Positions 38,802 to 47,664 of a stretch of 64,000 nucleotides of DNA are shown piece by piece. The DNA is from RYN-230 sp963814645 (GTDB lineage: Bacteria > Actinomycetota > Actinomycetes > Streptosporangiales > Streptosporangiaceae). A program made the translations under genes and the position numbers. Numbering within the stretch: position 1 is the first letter of the stretch; the number at the start of each line of letters is the position of its first letter. The notes beneath the pieces are model-generated. The model saw only the letters and a list, made by a program, of their open reading frames with translations, was not told the DNA's origin and did not search any database. The DNA is taken from assembly GCA_963814645.1 (NCBI GenBank), contig CAWFDX010000004.1, forward strand, positions 620,001-684,000. Reading direction: 5' to 3'.

Positions 38802-40226
38802 GTGAGCCAGAGCGCAGACCGCCTCAAGTCCGGCCAGCTCGGTATCCCCAGCGTCACCGCCTCGACGGTGGCGAACATCGGGCCGGGGATCGACTTCTAC
38901 TTCGGGTTCGGGGTGATCGCGGCAACCGCCGGGGTGGCCGCGCCGCTGACGATCCTCGCCGCTACCGTGGCCGTCGCCCTGATGGCCGTCACGCTGGCCG
39001 AGTTCACCCGGGCGGAGCCTTCGGCGGGCAGCTTCATCACCTACGTGGAAACCGGGCTGGGGGCCAGGGCCGGTGTCGCCACGGCCCTCCTGGTCGTCGT
39101 GGGCTACACCGTCGCCATCTCCGCGGTGTTCACCCTGTCCGGTGGGCTGGTGGCGATGACCCTCGCGCAATTCACGGCGTGGCATCCCGCATGGGGGCCA
39201 TTTACCCTCGTCCTGACGGCCGGCGCGATCTGGCTGACCGCACGTGGGGTCAAGCTGTCCACCGGCGCGGTAGGTGTGGCCGTGCTCGTCCAGGTGCTGA
39301 TCATGGTCGCGGTCTGCGTGCTGGTCCTCGTCGATCAGCGTGCCGTGCTGTCCGGCATCCCGTTCTCCTGGGCACACGTCACCGGTGGCCTGGCCGGCCT
39401 GTCCGCGGGCTTCCCGCTGGCCCTGTTCATGTTCATCGGCTGGGAAAACGGCCCGGCCCTGGCCGAGGAGGCCCGCAATCCGCGGCGCACCATCCCCGCC
39501 GCGCTGTACATCTCGGTCGCGGTCGCCGCGGTCCTGCTGGTCCTGTTCGCCTACGCGACCGTTACCGGTTTCCGCTACGACGTCTCGTCCATCGGCCGCT
39601 CGTCGATCCCGTTCCTGACCGTGGCCGATCATTACCTCGGCCGGCTGGGCGTGCTGGCCTGGATCGCCGGCATCGTGTCCGCGCTGGCCACCCTGATCGC
39701 CGGCGCGGATGCCCAGTCGCGGATGCTGTTCGACGCCGGCCGGACCGGGCTGCTGCCGGCCAGGCTGGGCCGTGTTCACCCGCGGTCGGGCACACCGGTG
39801 AACGCGCTGCTGGGCATGACGGTGGCTGGACTGGGGATCATCGGGGTCTGGTGGCTGTCCCGGCTCATCACCGGGGACACCGGCTCGATGAACCCGGTGG
39901 GGCTGTATGCCGAGTGCTCAACGATGGCGACGATCGTGATCCTCTTCGTCTACTTCCTCACCATGCTCTCGCTGCCGTTCTTCATGTGGCGCCGGCACCG
40001 GGACTCGTTTTCCGTGCTCCGCCATGTGGCGGTCCCGGCCCTTGGCTCGATCACGCTGATCGTGCCGTTCGCCGAGCTGTGCCAGCCCGGGCAGCCCGCC
40101 CCGTACAGCGTCTTCCCGTACCTCGCACTGGGACTGGCCGCGGTGGCCGCGGTGACCGGCTGGCTGCGCGTCCGGCGTGATCCGCGCGCCGGAGCAGGCG
40201 AGGGGGCAGAATTCCCGGCCACCTGA
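38802..40226 (+). CDS. APC-family amino acid permease
   Basis: The 474-residue integral membrane protein has about twelve hydrophobic helices. TM1 contains the unwound substrate-binding segment of the APC superfamily (TVANIGPGIDFYFGFG), and TM6 has FMFIGWENGPALAEEARNPRRTIP. The substrate is not predictable. It starts at GTG 38802. Its stop lies 50 bp before the FMN riboswitch, so it ends upstream of that control element and is not itself under it. Confidence 0.85.
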   Translation: MSQSADRLKSGQLGIPSVTASTVANIGPGIDFYFGFGVIAATAGVAAPLTILAATVAVALMAVTLAEFTRAEPSAGSFITYVETGLGARAGVATALLVVVGYTVAISAVFTLSGGLVAMTLAQFTAWHPAWGPFTLVLTAGAIWLTARGVKLSTGAVGVAVLVQVLIMVAVCVLVLVDQRAVLSGIPFSWAHVTGGLAGLSAGFPLALFMFIGWENGPALAEEARNPRRTIPAALYISVAVAAVLLVLFAYATVTGFRYDVSSIGRSSIPFLTVADHYLGRLGVLAWIAGIVSALATLIAGADAQSRMLFDAGRTGLLPARLGRVHPRSGTPVNALLGMTVAGLGIIGVWWLSRLITGDTGSMNPVGLYAECSTMATIVILFVYFLTMLSLPFFMWRRHRDSFSVLRHVAVPALGSITLIVPFAELCQPGQPAPYSVFPYLALGLAAVAAVTGWLRVRRDPRAGAGEGAEFPAT

Positions 40227-40277
40227 CCGATTGGCCTGCGGAATACCTCCCGTGGCACACTGGTTTCAGGCATTAAG

Positions 40278-40412
40278 CGTGCTCCGGGGTCGGTGAAATC
40301 CCGAACCGGCGGTTACAGTCCGCGACCCGGCCAAGGCGATCTATCGCCGGCGGCTGGCTGACCCGGTGGAATTCCGGGACCGACGGTCAAAGTCCGGATG
40401 GGAGGCAGCACG
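40278..40412 (+). promoter_or_regulatory. FMN riboswitch (RFN element)
   Basis: The conserved blocks are present in order: GGTCGGTGAAATCCCGAACCGGCGGT, CAGTCCGCGACCC, a variable arm, GACCCGGTGGAATTCCGGGACCGACGG, and TCAAAGTCCGGATGGGAGGCAGCAC. The basal P1 stem pairs CGTGCT (40278-40283) with AGCACG (40407-40412). Bound FMN should reduce expression of ribE-ribBA-ribH. Confidence 0.95.
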
Positions 40413-40507
40413 CGCGCGGCGGCAGCCCATGCTGCCAGCCGTGCTCGCGCGTCCGCGCATCCCCCGGAGCCGGCTGGCAGAACGGCTCCGAGGAGAGGAC
40501 ACCGCGG
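40413..40507 (+). promoter_or_regulatory. Expression platform of the FMN riboswitch
   Basis: Hairpins GGCAGC/GCTGCC (40421-40436) and CGGAGCCG/CGGCTCCG (40465-40490) precede the ribosome binding site AGGAGAGG (40491-40498). A second copy of the P1 5' arm, CGTGCT (40440-40445), could pair with AGCACG instead of P1. No T-run is present, so translational control is more likely than termination. Confidence 0.6.
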
Positions 40508-41116
40508 ATGTTCACCGGGATAGTGGAAGAACTCGGCGAAATCGTCGCTGTCGAGCGGCTGGCTGACGCGGCCCGGCTCACCATCCGCGGCCCGCGGGTG
40601 ACGGCCGAGGCCCGGCACGGCGACTCGATCGCGGTAAACGGTGTCTGCCTGACGGTGACCGACGCCACCGACAAGACGTTCACCGCCGACGTGATGGCGG
40701 AAACCCTGCACCGCACCGGGCTCGGCGCGCTCGCCCCGGGTTCCCCGGTCAACCTGGAACGCCCGGTCCAACTGGGCGGCCGGCTCGGCGGCCACCTGGT
40801 CCAGGGGCACGCCGACGGGACCGGCGTCATCCTGTCCCGGGCGCCTGGTGAGCACTGGGATGTGGCCCGCATCGCGCTGCCGGCTGAGCTGCGCCGGTAC
40901 GTGGTGCTCAAGGGCTCGGTCACCGTGGACGGGGTCAGCCTGACCGTGTCCGGGCTGGGCGGGGCGGACGGGCCGGAGCCGTGGTTCGAGGTCAGCCTGA
41001 TCCCGACCACGCTGGAACTGACCACGCTAGGCCGGCTGCAACCGGGCAGCCAGGTCAACCTGGAGGTGGACGTGATCGCCAAATACGTCGAGAGCCTGTT
41101 TGGGGAGCGGACATGA
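40508..41116 (+). CDS. ribE: Riboflavin synthase alpha subunit
   Basis: The 202-residue enzyme dismutates two 6,7-dimethyl-8-ribityllumazines to riboflavin. It has two tandem lumazine-binding barrels. The first begins MFTGIVEELGEI and has VNGVCLTV; the second has GHLVQGHADG and VDGVSLTV. Length and the N-terminal MFTG are standard. It is the first gene behind the FMN riboswitch and overlaps ribBA by ATGA. Confidence 0.95.
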   Translation: MFTGIVEELGEIVAVERLADAARLTIRGPRVTAEARHGDSIAVNGVCLTVTDATDKTFTADVMAETLHRTGLGALAPGSPVNLERPVQLGGRLGGHLVQGHADGTGVILSRAPGEHWDVARIALPAELRRYVVLKGSVTVDGVSLTVSGLGGADGPEPWFEVSLIPTTLELTTLGRLQPGSQVNLEVDVIAKYVESLFGERT

Positions 41117-42402
41117 CGATCAGCTCGGAACGGGATGGGGACATCCACCTGGACAGCGTGGAGCGCGCGATCGCGGACATCGCGGCGGGCCGACCGGTCG
41201 TGGTGGTGGACGACGCCGACCGGGAGAACGAGGGCGACATCATCATCGCGGCCAGCAAGATGACCCCGGAGCTGATGGCCTTCATGATCCGGTACACCAG
41301 TGGGGTGATCTGCGTTCCGCTGCCCGGTGACGAGCTGGACCGGCTGCAGTTGCCGCTGATGACCCCGCACAACTCGGAGCGGATGCGCACCGCGTTCACG
41401 ATCAGCGTGGATGCCCGGGACGGGGTGACCACCGGCATTTCGGCCGAGGACCGGGCGCGCACCGTGCGCACCCTGGTCAACTCGGCCACCGAGCCGTTCG
41501 AGATCGTCCGCCCGGGGCACATCTTCCCGCTGCGCTACGCGGAAGGCGGCGTGCTGCGCCGGCCCGGGCACACCGAGGCCGCCGTGGACCTGGCCCGGCT
41601 GGCCGGGCTGACCCCGGCCGGGGTGCTGGCCGAGGTGGTCAACGACGACGGCACCATGGCCCGGCTGCCCCAGCTGCGTGCGTTCGCCGACGAGCACGGG
41701 CTGGCGCTGATCTCCATCGCGCAGCTCATCGAGTACCGGCGGCACACCGAGCGGATGGTTGGCCGGGTGGTGGAGACCAGGCTGCCCAACGCGCACGGCA
41801 CCTGGCGAGCGCTCGGCTACCTGAACTCCATGGACGCGACCGAGCACCTCGTCCTGGTGCTGGGCGACCTGGGCGACGGCACCGACGTCCTGGTCCGGGC
41901 GCACTCCGAATGCCTGACCGGCGACGCGTTCGGCTCCCGGCGGTGTGACTGCGGGGCGCAGCTCGAAGCGTCGATGGCGGCCATCGCCGCCGAAGGCCGC
42001 GGCGTGGTGCTGTACCTGCGTGGTCACGAGGGACGCGGCATCGGGCTGCTCAGCAAGCTGCGCGCCTACCAGCTGCAGGACGGCGGCGCCGACACCGTGG
42101 ACGCGAACCTGAAGCTGGGGCTGCCCGCCGACGCCCGGGAGTACTCCACCGGCGCGCAGATCCTGGCCGACCTCGGAGTGCGCTCGGTGCGGCTGCTCAC
42201 CAACAACCCGGCCAAGGTCAGCGGGCTGTCCGGATTCGGCATCAAGGTGACCGGCCGGGTCGCGCTGCCCACCGCGGCCACCCCGGAAAACCTGCGTTAT
42301 CTCACGGTGAAACGGGACCGGCTCGGGCACCAGATCGACGGCCTGCCCGCCACCCTGAACCGGGACAGCCACGCCGCGGACGGGCTGGCGGGGACCCGGT
42401 GA
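41113..42402 (+). CDS. ribBA: 3,4-dihydroxy-2-butanone-4-phosphate synthase/GTP cyclohydrolase II
   Basis: The 429-residue fusion supplies both riboflavin precursors. The RibB half has the acidic loop DDADRENEGD, TSGVICVPL and the TPHN/TAFTISVDA segment. The RibA half has the zinc site CLTGDAFGSRRCDCGAQL and the GTP-binding LRGHEGRGIGL. Both active sites look intact. It is coupled to ribE by ATGA and to ribH by GTGA. Confidence 0.95.
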   Translation: MTISSERDGDIHLDSVERAIADIAAGRPVVVVDDADRENEGDIIIAASKMTPELMAFMIRYTSGVICVPLPGDELDRLQLPLMTPHNSERMRTAFTISVDARDGVTTGISAEDRARTVRTLVNSATEPFEIVRPGHIFPLRYAEGGVLRRPGHTEAAVDLARLAGLTPAGVLAEVVNDDGTMARLPQLRAFADEHGLALISIAQLIEYRRHTERMVGRVVETRLPNAHGTWRALGYLNSMDATEHLVLVLGDLGDGTDVLVRAHSECLTGDAFGSRRCDCGAQLEASMAAIAAEGRGVVLYLRGHEGRGIGLLSKLRAYQLQDGGADTVDANLKLGLPADAREYSTGAQILADLGVRSVRLLTNNPAKVSGLSGFGIKVTGRVALPTAATPENLRYLTVKRDRLGHQIDGLPATLNRDSHAADGLAGTR

Positions 42403-42896
42403 GCGGGGCAGGCCGGCCGGACGCCGCGACGGTGGACGCCGCTGGGCTCACCCTGGCCATCGTGGCCACCAAGTGGCACGCGGAGATCACCGACAGCCTG
42501 GTGGACCGGGCGGTGGCCGCGGCCAAGGAGTGCGGCATCGACGACCCGCTGCTGGTCCGGGTGCCCGGCGCGGTCGAGCTGCCAGTGGTGGCGGCCGAAC
42601 TGGCCCGCAGCCACGACGCGGTGGTCTGCCTGGGCGCGGTGATCCGCGGCGGCACCCCGCACTTCGAGTACGTCTGCGACGCGGTGACCTATGGCCTGGC
42701 CCGGGTCGCGCTGGACGCGGGGCGGCCGGTTGGCAACGGGGTGCTCACCTGTGACACCCTGGAGCAGGCCCGTGACCGGAGCGGGCAGGACAACAGCGCC
42801 GAGGACAAGGGATGGGAGGCGGTCGTGGCCGCGCTGGACACCGCGATCGTGCTCCAGGCCCTGCGGAGCAGGGAGAGTAAGCAGGCCCGACATTGA
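42399..42896 (+). CDS. ribH: 6,7-dimethyl-8-ribityllumazine synthase
   Basis: The 165-residue enzyme condenses the RibB product with the pyrimidine intermediate; it forms 60-mer or pentamer shells. AIVATKWH opens the active site, VPGAVELPV and GAVIRGGTPHFEYV (catalytic His) follow, and GNGVLTCDTLEQA is conserved. No ribD (deaminase/reductase) accompanies these genes, so that step must be encoded elsewhere. The stop lies in an inverted repeat. Confidence 0.95.
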   Translation: MSGAGRPDAATVDAAGLTLAIVATKWHAEITDSLVDRAVAAAKECGIDDPLLVRVPGAVELPVVAAELARSHDAVVCLGAVIRGGTPHFEYVCDAVTYGLARVALDAGRPVGNGVLTCDTLEQARDRSGQDNSAEDKGWEAVVAALDTAIVLQALRSRESKQARH

Positions 42897-42924
42897 CCCG
42901 GCGTTAGTTCACCAGCCGGGTCAA
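42893..42924 (+). terminator. Hairpin at the end of ribH
   Basis: TTGACCCGGC and GCCGGGTCAA form a perfect 10-bp stem with a 12-nt loop, overlapping the ribH stop codon. It lacks a T-run but fits a factor-independent stop or 3'-end stabiliser. Confidence 0.6.
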
Positions 42925-42929
42925 TAGCG

Positions 42930-42941
42930 TTCAATATTGAA
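42930..42941. promoter_or_regulatory. 12-bp palindrome before hisG
   Basis: TTCAATATTGAA is perfectly symmetrical, AT-rich in very GC-rich DNA, and ends 11 nt before the hisG GTG. It could be an operator or contain the -10 region. Confidence 0.4.
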
Positions 42942-42952
42942 GGGGTTCTGCC

Positions 42953-43828
42953 GTGCTGTCCCTGGTCCTGCCCAAGGGCTCGCTGGAAAAGGCCACGCTT
43001 GAACTGTTCGACGCGGCCGACCTGACCGTCCGCCGGAGTTCGGACCGCGACTATCACGCGTCCATCGACGACCCGCGGATCGAGCGGGTGCGTTTCCTGC
43101 GCCCGCAGGAGATCCCGTCCTACATCGAGCGCGGCCTGTTCGACCTGGGCATCACCGGCCGGGACTGGATCACTGAGACCGGCGCGCTGGTCGCCTCGCT
43201 CGGCGAGCTGCACTACTCCAAGGCCACCACGCAGCCGATCCGGGTGGTGCTGGCGGTGCCGCAGGGGTCGCCCTGGCAGTCGGTCACCGACCTGCCGGAG
43301 GGGGTGCGCATCTCCACCGAGCTGCCCGCGCTGACCGCGCGGTACCTGGACGAGCACGGGGTCAAGGCGATGGTCATCCCGTCGCACGGGGCGACCGAGG
43401 CCAAGGTGCCGGACATCGTGGACGCCATCGTGGACCTGACCGAGACCGGCTCCTCGCTGCGCCGCAACGGGCTGCGCATCCTGGACACGCTGCTGACCAG
43501 CTACACCGAGCTGATCGCGAATACCGAGGCGTACGGGCAGCCAGACAAGCGGAGCGCGATGGAGGACATCATGCTGCTGCTGTCCGGGGCCATCCGGGCC
43601 CGCGGCAACGTGCTGCTCAAGCTCAACGTGCCCGCTGACCGGCTGGACGGGGTGACCGCGATGCTGCCCGCGCTGTCCTCACCGACGATAACTGCGCTGG
43701 CCCAGGGCGGAATGAACGCGGTGGAGACCGTGGTGCCCAAGCGCGGGGTGAACACGCTGATCCCGGCGCTGCGCGCGGCCGGGGCACGGGACATCCTGGA
43801 GATCCCCATCTCCAAGATCGTGGATTAA
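42953..43828 (+). CDS. hisG: ATP phosphoribosyltransferase, long form
   Basis: The 291-residue enzyme starts histidine synthesis from ATP and PRPP. MLSLVLPKGSLEKATLELF, FDLGITGRDWI, and the PRPP loop DAIVDLTETGSSLRRNGLR are present. The C-terminal third (about 215-291) is the ACT-like histidine-binding domain of the long HisG form, so no HisZ is needed. hisE, the usual partner in actinobacteria, is absent from the adjacent DNA. GTG 42953 follows GAAGGGG. Confidence 0.94.
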   Translation: MLSLVLPKGSLEKATLELFDAADLTVRRSSDRDYHASIDDPRIERVRFLRPQEIPSYIERGLFDLGITGRDWITETGALVASLGELHYSKATTQPIRVVLAVPQGSPWQSVTDLPEGVRISTELPALTARYLDEHGVKAMVIPSHGATEAKVPDIVDAIVDLTETGSSLRRNGLRILDTLLTSYTELIANTEAYGQPDKRSAMEDIMLLLSGAIRARGNVLLKLNVPADRLDGVTAMLPALSSPTITALAQGGMNAVETVVPKRGVNTLIPALRAAGARDILEIPISKIVD

Positions 43829-43836
43829 CCGGCCGG

Positions 43837-44937
43837 TCAGCTGGCCGGTGCCGGGTCCGGCCAGGCCAGCACGGGGCCGCGGGCGCGCAGCATGACCGGC
43901 GCGCCGAGCGGCAGCGCGTCGCCGCCCAGGGTGCGCACGATCAGCGGCCGCGCCGCCGCGTCCTGGCCGGCCTGCACGCCTTCTGGCAGCACGGTCACCA
44001 CCGCGTCGTGACCGTGGTAGCCGTAGCCGGTGACCCGGGCGGCCACCGCGCCGTCCAGCTCGTCCGCGCCAGGAAGCAGTTCCACCTGCTCTGGGCGGAT
44101 CAGCACGGTGGCCGGGCAGTGCGTGGCCACCGCGGGGTCGGCGTGTGTCACCGGCAGCTTGCCGAACAGCGTCTGCACCGACGAGCCGTTCAGCTGGCCG
44201 GGGATGAGGTTGGCCTCGCCGATGAACCGGGCCATCTCCGCGTCCACCGGGCTGGAGTAGAGCTGCTGCGGCGCGGCGCACTGGGCGATCCGGCCGTCCC
44301 GCAGCACGGCCACCCGGTCCGCGGTGGACAGCGCCTCGTCCTGATCGTGGGTGACCAGCACCGTGGTCGCGCCCGCCTCGGTGAGCAGCTGCTGCACGTC
44401 GGCCCGGACGCTGGCCCGCAGGTGCGCGTCCAGCGACGCGAACGGCTCGTCGAGCAGCACCACCTTGGGCTGGATGGCCAGCGCCCGGGCCAGCGCGACC
44501 CGCTGCTGCTGCCCGCCGGACAGCTGGTGCGGGTAGCGCTTGGCCAACCCGGCCAGGCCGACCGCGTCCAGCAGTTCGGCGGCCCGCTGGCCGGCCCGGG
44601 CAGGCCGGTGCCTTTCCCTGCGGCTCAGCCCGAACGCGACGTTGGCCGCCACGGTGAGGTGCGGGAAGAGGCTGCCCTCCTGCGGCACGTAGCCGATGCG
44701 GCGGCGTTCCGGCGGCAGGTACGTGCCCGGCCCGTCGGCCAGCACCGAGCCGATCCGCACCGTGCCCGCGTCGGCCCGCTCGAAGCCGGCCAGGATGCGC
44801 AGCAGCGTGGTCTTGCCGCTGCCGGACGGGCCCAGGATCGCGGTCAGCGAGCCCGCGGGCACGTCCAGGTCCAGGCCAGCCAGCACCTGATGCTGGCCGA
44901 ACGCCTTGGCTAGCCCGGTGACGGCCAGCTCGGTCAT
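43837..44937 (-). CDS. fbpC: Iron(III) ABC transporter ATP-binding protein
   Basis: The 366-residue ATPase powers the importer. Walker A is GPSGSGKTT, the Q-loop is VPQEGSLFPH, the signature is LSGGQQQR, Walker B is VVLLDEPFASLD and the switch His is in VTHDQDEAL. A C-terminal TOBE-like domain follows (about 240-360). It overlaps the permease stop by ATGA and is the last gene of the operon; hisG converges on it with an 8-bp gap. Confidence 0.88.
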   Translation of the reverse strand: MTELAVTGLAKAFGQHQVLAGLDLDVPAGSLTAILGPSGSGKTTLLRILAGFERADAGTVRIGSVLADGPGTYLPPERRRIGYVPQEGSLFPHLTVAANVAFGLSRRERHRPARAGQRAAELLDAVGLAGLAKRYPHQLSGGQQQRVALARALAIQPKVVLLDEPFASLDAHLRASVRADVQQLLTEAGATTVLVTHDQDEALSTADRVAVLRDGRIAQCAAPQQLYSSPVDAEMARFIGEANLIPGQLNGSSVQTLFGKLPVTHADPAVATHCPATVLIRPEQVELLPGADELDGAVAARVTGYGYHGHDAVVTVLPEGVQAGQDAAARPLIVRTLGGDALPLGAPVMLRARGPVLAWPDPAPAS

Positions 44938-46508
44938 GTCATCATCCTCGTCGCGTCGGCCGAAGTGTTGAAGAACCGCCCGAGCACGATGCTCGGGATC
45001 GCCGCCACCGCGATCATCACCAGGGCGAACGGGGCGGCCTGCGCGTAGGACAGGTTCGTCTCGTAGGCCCAGAACTGGGTGGCCAGGGTCTGCACGCCGA
45101 TCGGGATCAGGATAAGGGTCGCGGTCAGTTCGGTAATCACCGACAGGAACACCAGGCAGAACGCGGCGACCAGGCCGGGCCCGGTGAGCCGCAGGGTGAC
45201 CCGGAGCGCCACCGCCAGCCGGCTCTGGCCCAGCGACCGGGCCACCTCGTCCAGGCTGACCGGCGCCCGGGCCAGCGACGCCTTGACGCCGACCAGGGCC
45301 AGCGGGAAGAACATGATCGCGTAGGCCAGGATCAGCAGCGGCCCGGTCTGGTACGCGAAGCCGCCCAGGTAGCGCTGGGTGAAGTAGGACAGGGCCAGCG
45401 CGATGACCACGCCGGGGATGGCCAGCACCAGGTAGGTGCTGCGTTCCAGCAGGCGCCGGGCCAGCCCGCCGGGATGCCGGACCGCGAGCAGCGCCACCGG
45501 CAGGGCCATCAGTGTGGCCAGCACCCCGGCCAGCGCGCCGTACAGCGCGGTATAGCCCGCCGCGGTCAGCAGCGGCACCCCGGAGAGCGAGGGCCGGATG
45601 CCGCTGGTCATCCAGTACACGCTGGCCGCCACCGGCACGCCCAGGGCCAGGCCGGTGAGCAGCACGAAGCCGGCCAGCACCGGGAGGCGGGCCCGGCCGA
45701 GCCGCTGCGGCGGGTTAACCCGCTGGGCCAGCGGGCCCGATCGGCTGATCCGCCCCCGGCCCCGGCTCAGCCCCTCACCGGCCAGCACGACCAGGCTGAG
45801 CAGGACCAGCACCAAGGCCAGCGCGCACGCGGCAGGCAGGCTGAACGCGGCGCCGATCTCGGTGAAGATCTCGGTGGTGAAAGTCTGGTAGCCGACGATC
45901 TCGAACGCGCCGTACTCGGCCAGCAGCACCATGGCGACCAGCAGGCAGCCGCCCAGGATGGCGCCACGGGCCTGGCCCAGGGTGATGCGAAGGAACGTGC
46001 GCACCCGTCCGGTGCCCAGGCTGCGGGCCACCTCTTCCTGGCCCGGGTCGGCACCGCGCAGGCTGGCCGCGACCGGCAGGTAGACCAGCGGGTAGACGGC
46101 CAGCGTCATCACCACCACCGCGCCGCGGAAGCCGGTGATCCATGAGGACAGCGACGCCCAGCCGAAGCTGACCACGAAGTCCGGGATGGCCAGCGGCACC
46201 ACCACCAGCACCGCCCAGATCCGGCGGCCGGGCAGGTCGGTCCGCTCTACGCACCACGCCGCGGCCGTGCCGATGATCGCGCACAGCGCGGTGACGACGA
46301 CGGTGAGCCGGATCGTGTTCCACAGCAAGGTCGCGGTCAGCTCGCGGAAGACCAGGCTGGCGTCCGCGCTGAGCCCGCTGTTGCTCGCCTCGATCAGCAG
46401 GAAGACCAGCGGCAGCGCGAGGATGGCCGCGACGGCGGTGGCCGTGACGGTGAGCGCAACCGGCCGGCTGGACCGGCGGCCCCGGATGGCTGCCCGCCGG
46501 GCCGCCAC
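44934..46508 (-). CDS. fbpB: Iron(III) ABC transporter permease (fused two-domain type)
   Basis: The 524-residue protein has about twelve membrane helices and two copies of the binding-protein-dependent permease domain, as in FbpB/FutB/SfuB importers. The coupling-helix (EAA) sequences are EEVARSLGTGRVRTFLRITLGQARG and DEVARSLGQSRLAVALRVTLRL. It starts at GTG 46508, about 30 nt after the binding-protein stop, and lies in the iron-box-controlled operon. Confidence 0.88.
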   Translation of the reverse strand: MAARRAAIRGRRSSRPVALTVTATAVAAILALPLVFLLIEASNSGLSADASLVFRELTATLLWNTIRLTVVVTALCAIIGTAAAWCVERTDLPGRRIWAVLVVVPLAIPDFVVSFGWASLSSWITGFRGAVVVMTLAVYPLVYLPVAASLRGADPGQEEVARSLGTGRVRTFLRITLGQARGAILGGCLLVAMVLLAEYGAFEIVGYQTFTTEIFTEIGAAFSLPAACALALVLVLLSLVVLAGEGLSRGRGRISRSGPLAQRVNPPQRLGRARLPVLAGFVLLTGLALGVPVAASVYWMTSGIRPSLSGVPLLTAAGYTALYGALAGVLATLMALPVALLAVRHPGGLARRLLERSTYLVLAIPGVVIALALSYFTQRYLGGFAYQTGPLLILAYAIMFFPLALVGVKASLARAPVSLDEVARSLGQSRLAVALRVTLRLTGPGLVAAFCLVFLSVITELTATLILIPIGVQTLATQFWAYETNLSYAQAAPFALVMIAVAAIPSIVLGRFFNTSADATRMMT

Positions 46509-46538
46509 GGCCGGTGCGGCCGGGGCAGCCAGGCGCCG

Positions 46539-47597
46539 TCACAGGAGGCCGGCCTGGCGGAGCAGTGCGATGGCCGCCGAGCCGTCGCCCAGCTCGGCGA
46601 TCGTGATCGGGTTGGGCTGCAGCTCATTGAACGGCGTTTCCGGTGCGGCGGTGGTCACCCCGGATGCGATCGGGTACTCGTAGCTGAGCGAGTCGCGGCC
46701 GATGATCTCCTGCGCCGGCTTGCTCACCAGGAACGCGAGGAAGCGCTGCGCGGCGGCCTGATGCGTGGACGACTTGAGCACGGCGGCGCCGGACACGTCG
46801 ATCACGTACCCAGGATCGCGCGGCGCGAAATGTGTGATCTTCGAGTGGATGCTGGCCGCGCCGATCTCCGCGCGCAGCCGGTACCAGTAGTACTCGTTGA
46901 TGATGCCCAGCGCCGCGGCGCCGCGGTTGACCTGGCTGGTGATCGTCTCGTTGTCCGGGTAGATATGCCCGGCCGCGTTGGCCTTGATGGCCTGCAGCCA
47001 GCGGACGGTGGCCGCCGGGCCGTGCGCGCGCAGCACCGAGGTGACGATGGGCTGGAAGTCGGTCTCGCCGGCCGCCAGCGCCAGCTTGCCCTTGTACTTG
47101 GCGTCGGCCAGCTGCATGACCGACGTGGGCAGCTGGCTCGCCTTGATCAGGCTCGGGTTGTAGACGATCACGCTGACCCGGGCGGACACGCCGACCCAGT
47201 CACCCTGCGGCGAGTTGTACTTGGCCGGGGTCGCGGTGAGCGTGCTCTTGTCCACCGGGGCGAGCAGGCCCTTGCCCTGCAGGAACTCCAGCGCCGGGGA
47301 GTTCTCAGTGTAGATCACGTCGGCCGGTGACCGGCTGCCCTCGGCCACGATCTGCTGGGCCAGCACGTCTTCGTCGTCACTGCGGACCCGGACCGTGATA
47401 CCGGTCTGCTTCTCGAACGCGGTGACCAGTTTGTCGGTGGTCTGCGGATGCTGACCGCTGTACAGCGTGATGGACTGGGCGCTGCTGCCGTTCGACGAGA
47501 CCGAGAGCGCGTTTCCGCAGGCGGCCAGCAGGCAGGCCACGATGGCCAGCCCGGTCAGGGTGAGCAGTCGAATGGAACCCCGCCGCCGTGCCGCCAC
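46539..47597 (-). CDS. fbpA: Iron(III)-binding lipoprotein of ABC importer
   Basis: The 352-residue protein has a lipobox (LLAAC) after a short membrane segment, so it is anchored to the outer face of the membrane. SITLYSGQHPQTTDKLVTAFEKQTGI and the paired Tyr in NEYYWYRL are typical of periplasmic ferric-binding proteins; the Tyr pair ligates Fe3+. The iron box upstream (47646-47664) supports an iron role and control by an IdeR/DmdR regulator. Start GTG/ATG choice is standard for the family. Confidence 0.87.
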   Translation of the reverse strand: MAARRRGSIRLLTLTGLAIVACLLAACGNALSVSSNGSSAQSITLYSGQHPQTTDKLVTAFEKQTGITVRVRSDDEDVLAQQIVAEGSRSPADVIYTENSPALEFLQGKGLLAPVDKSTLTATPAKYNSPQGDWVGVSARVSVIVYNPSLIKASQLPTSVMQLADAKYKGKLALAAGETDFQPIVTSVLRAHGPAATVRWLQAIKANAAGHIYPDNETITSQVNRGAAALGIINEYYWYRLRAEIGAASIHSKITHFAPRDPGYVIDVSGAAVLKSSTHQAAAQRFLAFLVSKPAQEIIGRDSLSYEYPIASGVTTAAPETPFNELQPNPITIAELGDGSAAIALLRQAGLL

Positions 47598-47645
47598 CGG
47601 TCACCTTCCTGTCCGTCTGAGACGCTGCCTGCCTGAGCCGTTTAG

Positions 47646-47664
47646 GAAGCTTAGGCTAACCTAA
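47646..47664 (-). promoter_or_regulatory. Iron box (IdeR/DmdR1-type operator)
   Basis: TTAGGCTAACCTAA (47651-47664) matches 14 of the 19 bases of the consensus TTAGGTTAGGCTAACCTAA. It lies about 50-70 bp upstream of the ferric-binding protein start. Iron-loaded repressor should bind here and shut off the importer. Confidence 0.8.
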
